Source: Lachnospiraceae bacterium UBA4338 | Lineage (GTDB): Bacteria; Bacillota; Clostridia; Lachnospirales; Lachnospiraceae | Direction: 5' to 3' | NCBI GenBank assembly: GCA_002393735.1 | Contig: DGTK01000005.1 | Location: forward strand, 35,151-78,506 | Length of the DNA: 43,356 nt | Shown: one piece after another, positions 40,836-43,356 of the stretch | Numbering within the stretch: the stretch's first letter is position 1 | Layout of the letters: the number at the start of each line of letters is the position of its first letter | The notes under the pieces: model-generated | Databases searched by the model: none | The model's input: the letters and a program-made list of their open reading frames with translations, nothing else | Told to the model about the DNA's origin: nothing | Program-made: the position numbers and the translations under genes

Positions 40836-41432
40836 ATGAAACTCGTTAAAAAAATTGGAATTTTATCCGTATTTCTTACAGTTTTTATGGCTGGATGTTT
40901 TGGGACAAAGAAAGTTGAAGACATTACACATAGCACAATTATCGTAAATAAGGATAATTCAGTGAGTGTTGTTTACGTCGAGGATTTTTCAAAAGGGTAT
41001 TACAGCGAATCAGAAGTAAGAACTCAGATTGATGATGAGATTGCGAAACTTAATTCTGCAGCAGGAGAGACAGTTGCAACAGTTGATTCCTTTGCAGTAG
41101 AAAATGGAGTTGCAAAGCTTAATATCACTTTTACAAGAGCCGAGTATTATAATCTTTTTGATTCAGAAGATTTATACGTTGGAACAGTATCTGATGCACT
41201 TAATGCCGGGTACGATCTGGATGTAACACTTCGTAACTATGATGATACTGAAACAGTAGGATATGACCAGTTATCAGCACTTGGTGAAAATCATATTGTT
41301 ATTATAGATAACGGATATAATGTAATTGTTCCTTCAAACTTCTTATATGTAAGCGAAGATGTGGACAATGTAAGCAAGAAGGAAGTTAATACTTTCGATA
41401 ATGCTGATCATACTGTAGTAATATACAAATAA
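40836..41432 (+). CDS. Small lipoprotein of unknown function
   Basis: A 198-residue secreted lipoprotein. The signal peptide ends in the lipobox MAGC (C21). The mature part alternates short strands and acidic helices, for example TIIVNKDNSVSVVYVEDFSK and EVRTQIDDEIAKLNSAAGE, with no catalytic motif or repeat that I recognise. AAAGGA precedes the start. It has its own good promoter and lies 25 bases before glyS, so the two may share a transcript, though they show no functional link. Confidence 0.82.
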   Translation: MKLVKKIGILSVFLTVFMAGCFGTKKVEDITHSTIIVNKDNSVSVVYVEDFSKGYYSESEVRTQIDDEIAKLNSAAGETVATVDSFAVENGVAKLNITFTRAEYYNLFDSEDLYVGTVSDALNAGYDLDVTLRNYDDTETVGYDQLSALGENHIVIIDNGYNVIVPSNFLYVSEDVDNVSKKEVNTFDNADHTVVIYK

Positions 41433-41457
41433 TTCTAATTTAAGTGAGGATAAATAA

Positions 41458-42855
41458 ATGGAAAAGTCAATGGACAAAATCGTAGCTCTTGCCAAAGGCA
41501 GAGGCTTCATATATCCGGGTTCTGAGATATATGGTGGTCTTGCAAATACCTGGGATTACGGTAATCTTGGTGTTGAACTTAAGAATAATGTTAAAAAGGC
41601 ATGGTGGCAGAAGTTCGTGCAGGAAAGCCCTTACAATGTAGGTGTTGACTGTGCAATTTTAATGAACCCTCAGACATGGGTGGCTTCAGGACATCTTGGC
41701 GGTTTCTCAGATCCTTTGATGGACTGTAAGGCCTGCCATGAGAGATTCAGAGCTGACCAGCTTATTGAGGATTTCTGCAAGAAAAAAGGAATAGAACTTC
41801 CTAAGCCAATCGATGCTTTTTCACAGGAAGAGATGAAGGCATTTATTGATGATAATAATATTCCTTGTCCATCATGCGGAAAGCATGATTTTACAGATAT
41901 CAGACAGTTCAATCTTATGTTCAAGACCTTCCAGGGCGTAACAGAAGATGCGAAGAATACAGTATATTTAAGACCTGAAACAGCTCAGGGTATCTTTGTA
42001 AACTTTAAGAATGTGCAGAGAACATCCAGAAAGAAAATTCCATTTGGTATTGGCCAGATTGGTAAGTCTTTCCGTAATGAGATTACTCCTGGTAACTTTA
42101 CATTCAGAACAAGAGAGTTTGAGCAGATGGAACTTGAATTCTTCTGCAAGCCGGGTACAGACCTTGAGTGGTTCCAGTACTGGAGAGGTTTCTGCAGAGA
42201 CTGGCTCTTAAGTCTTGGCATTAAGGAAGATGAGATGAGACTTCGTGACCATGCCCCTGAAGAATTATGCTTCTACTCTAAGGGAACAACAGATATCGAA
42301 TTCTTATTCCCATTTGGCTGGGGCGAATTATGGGGCATCGCAGACAGAACTGACTACGACTTAACTCAGCATCAGAATGAATCAGGACAGGATATGTCAT
42401 ATTTTGATGATGAAACTAATGAAAAATACGTGCCTTACGTTGTTGAGCCATCACTTGGTGCAGACAGAGTTGTTCTGGCTTTCCTTTGCGCAGCATATGA
42501 TGAAGAGAATGTGGGAACAGAAGAGAAGCCTGATATCAGAACAGTAATGAGATTCCATCCGGCTTTAGCACCTGTAAAGATTGGTGTGCTTCCATTATCA
42601 AAGAAGCTTAATGAGGGTGCTACCAAGATTTATCAGCAGTTGTCTAAGAAATATAACTGTGAATTTGATGACAGAGGAACAATTGGTAAGAGATATCGTC
42701 GTTTGGATGAAATCGGAACACCGTTCTGTATCACTTATGATTTTGATTCAGAAGAAGACCATCAGGTGACTGTAAGATTCAGGGATTCAATGGAGCAGGT
42801 TAGAGTTCCGATTGATGAACTGGATAAATTCTTCAGCGATAAATTCGATTTTTAA
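41458..42855 (+). CDS. glyS: Glycyl-tRNA synthetase, single-chain (GlyQS-like) type
   Basis: This class II synthetase charges tRNA-Gly as an alpha2 enzyme. The 465 residues begin MDKIVALAKGRGFIYPGSEI, followed by GGLANTWDYGNLGVELKNN. Motif 2 is FRNEITPGNFTFRTREFEQM, and motif 3 is PSLGADRVVLAFL. The C-terminal anticodon-binding domain starts PALAPVKIGVLPLSKK. Paired cysteines CKAC and CPSC suggest a zinc site in the inserted domain. The leader is only 25 bases, so the T-box riboswitch that often controls this gene in Gram-positives is not present immediately upstream. Confidence 0.97.
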   Translation: MEKSMDKIVALAKGRGFIYPGSEIYGGLANTWDYGNLGVELKNNVKKAWWQKFVQESPYNVGVDCAILMNPQTWVASGHLGGFSDPLMDCKACHERFRADQLIEDFCKKKGIELPKPIDAFSQEEMKAFIDDNNIPCPSCGKHDFTDIRQFNLMFKTFQGVTEDAKNTVYLRPETAQGIFVNFKNVQRTSRKKIPFGIGQIGKSFRNEITPGNFTFRTREFEQMELEFFCKPGTDLEWFQYWRGFCRDWLLSLGIKEDEMRLRDHAPEELCFYSKGTTDIEFLFPFGWGELWGIADRTDYDLTQHQNESGQDMSYFDDETNEKYVPYVVEPSLGADRVVLAFLCAAYDEENVGTEEKPDIRTVMRFHPALAPVKIGVLPLSKKLNEGATKIYQQLSKKYNCEFDDRGTIGKRYRRLDEIGTPFCITYDFDSEEDHQVTVRFRDSMEQVRVPIDELDKFFSDKFDF

Positions 42856-42863
42856 ATAATTAC

Positions 42864-42891
42864 CGCCCTGCTACAAAAGCAGGGCGATTTT
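42864..42891 (+). terminator. Terminator after glyS
   Basis: CGCCCTGC (42864-42871) pairs perfectly with GCAGGGCG (42879-42886), followed by ATTTTAG. Confidence 0.82.
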
Positions 42892-42940
42892 AGCGTTAAG
42901 AAAATTTTTATAAAACAACGGAAAAAATAGGATTAAACTG

Positions 42941-42969
42941 TGGCAAATATAAAGGAAATGTGATAGAAT
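42941..42969 (+). promoter_or_regulatory. Possible promoter of ppdK
   Basis: TAGAAT (42964-42969) with an extended TGA in front; the -35 at 17 bases (TGGCAA) is weak. Confidence 0.45.
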
Positions 42970-43039
42970 TATAAAGTTATATCGGACCTTAATTTAGGCA
43001 TCGATAATATAAAATTTTCTTAAGGAGGAAAAAATCTGT

Positions 43040-43356
43040 ATGGGAAAAAAATGGGTTTATTTATTTAGTGAGGGTAGTGCCAACATGCGTGAGCTTTTAG
43101 GCGGTAAAGGTGCTAACTTGGCAGAGATGACTAACATTGGTCTTCCTGTTCCTCAAGGTTTTACAATCACAACAGAAGCTTGTACACAGTACTACGAGGA
43201 TGGAAAGAAGATTAATGACGAGATTAAAGCCCAGATCGATGAGTATATCGTTAAGATGGAAGAGATTACAGGTAAGAAGTTCGGAGATAAGGAGAATCCT
43301 TTACTTGTTTCTGTTCGTTCAGGTGCAAGAGCATCAATGCCTGGTATGATGGATAC
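43040..43356 (+). CDS. ppdK: Pyruvate, phosphate dikinase, N-terminal part, cut by the window end
   Basis: Only the first 105 codons are present. The enzyme interconverts pyruvate, ATP and phosphate with phosphoenolpyruvate, AMP and pyrophosphate, and in clostridia often replaces pyruvate kinase in glycolysis. The visible part is typical: WVYLFSEGSANMRELLGGKG, then GANLAEMTNIGLPVPQGFTI in sequence, and SVRSGARASMPGMMDT, where the arginines help bind ATP. TAAGGAGG lies ahead of the ATG. The reading frame is open to the last base. Confidence 0.95.
   Translation, partial: MGKKWVYLFSEGSANMRELLGGKGANLAEMTNIGLPVPQGFTITTEACTQYYEDGKKINDEIKAQIDEYIVKMEEITGKKFGDKENPLLVSVRSGARASMPGMMD

Noticed and set aside
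41433..41457. T-box riboswitch upstream of glyS
   Set aside because: The gap is 25 bases with no T-box sequence, and the upstream lipoprotein leader is also too short.

Overview
The window reads as a chromosomal segment of an AT-rich Gram-positive anaerobe of the Clostridia, most likely Lachnospiraceae. I base this on the mraZ-to-ftsZ division cluster with nrdR behind it, a divergent NAD-dependent DNA ligase, a DUF5688-type gene, pyruvate phosphate dikinase, strong AAGGAGG-type ribosome sites and sigma-A promoters. Every gene I support lies on the + strand. The genus cannot be fixed from the sequence alone.

Layout. (1) 1-4470 is a small accessory island. It holds an IS110-family element cut by the left window edge, with a folded RNA-like leader. 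A translationally coupled XRE regulator plus NYN-domain nuclease pair follows, and then an AAA ATPase with a nuclease-like C-terminus. (2) 4473-5775 is the conserved GTPase/ATPase ychF with its own promoter and terminator. (3) 5810-16485 is the division and cell wall operon: a consensus promoter, four 11-bp MraZ-type boxes, then mraZ-rsmH-ftsL-class B PBP-mraY-murD-ftsW-ftsQ-(second promoter)-ftsZ-nrdR. murG, murB, murC and ftsA are absent from it. (4) 16543-21367 is a complete peptide/nickel-type ABC importer of five genes. (5) 21468-25656 holds a YqeG-like HAD phosphatase, a small membrane protein, efp, a DUF5688-like gene, tRNA-Arg(CCG) and an SH3b surface protein. (6) 25732-31594 holds rluF, ligA, metA (acetyl-CoA type by Glu111), a rhomboid-like protein with a zinc-ribbon tail, a degenerate sigma-70-like protein without promoter-reading regions, and a coupled unknown protein. 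(7) 31685-34565 is a membrane EAL phosphodiesterase fused to a GIG-repeat domain. (8) 34746-43356 holds an M16C metallopeptidase, a DUF4349 lipoprotein, era, recO, a small lipoprotein, glyS and the start of ppdK.

Four intergenic gaps carry GC-rich repeats that stand out from the AT-rich background: 21384-21448, 25668-25727, 34575-34731 and 39052-39139. Two of them (25668 and 39052) share the same 30-bp unit, so they belong to one dispersed, palindrome-forming family.

The strongest candidates for something undescribed are the sigma-factor-like protein (30462-31199), which keeps the core-binding regions but has no region 2.4 or 4, together with its coupled partner (31202-31594); the EAL-GIG repeat fusion (31685-34528); the XRE-NYN pair (1491-2860); and the class B PBP with an acidic insertion just before its active-site serine.
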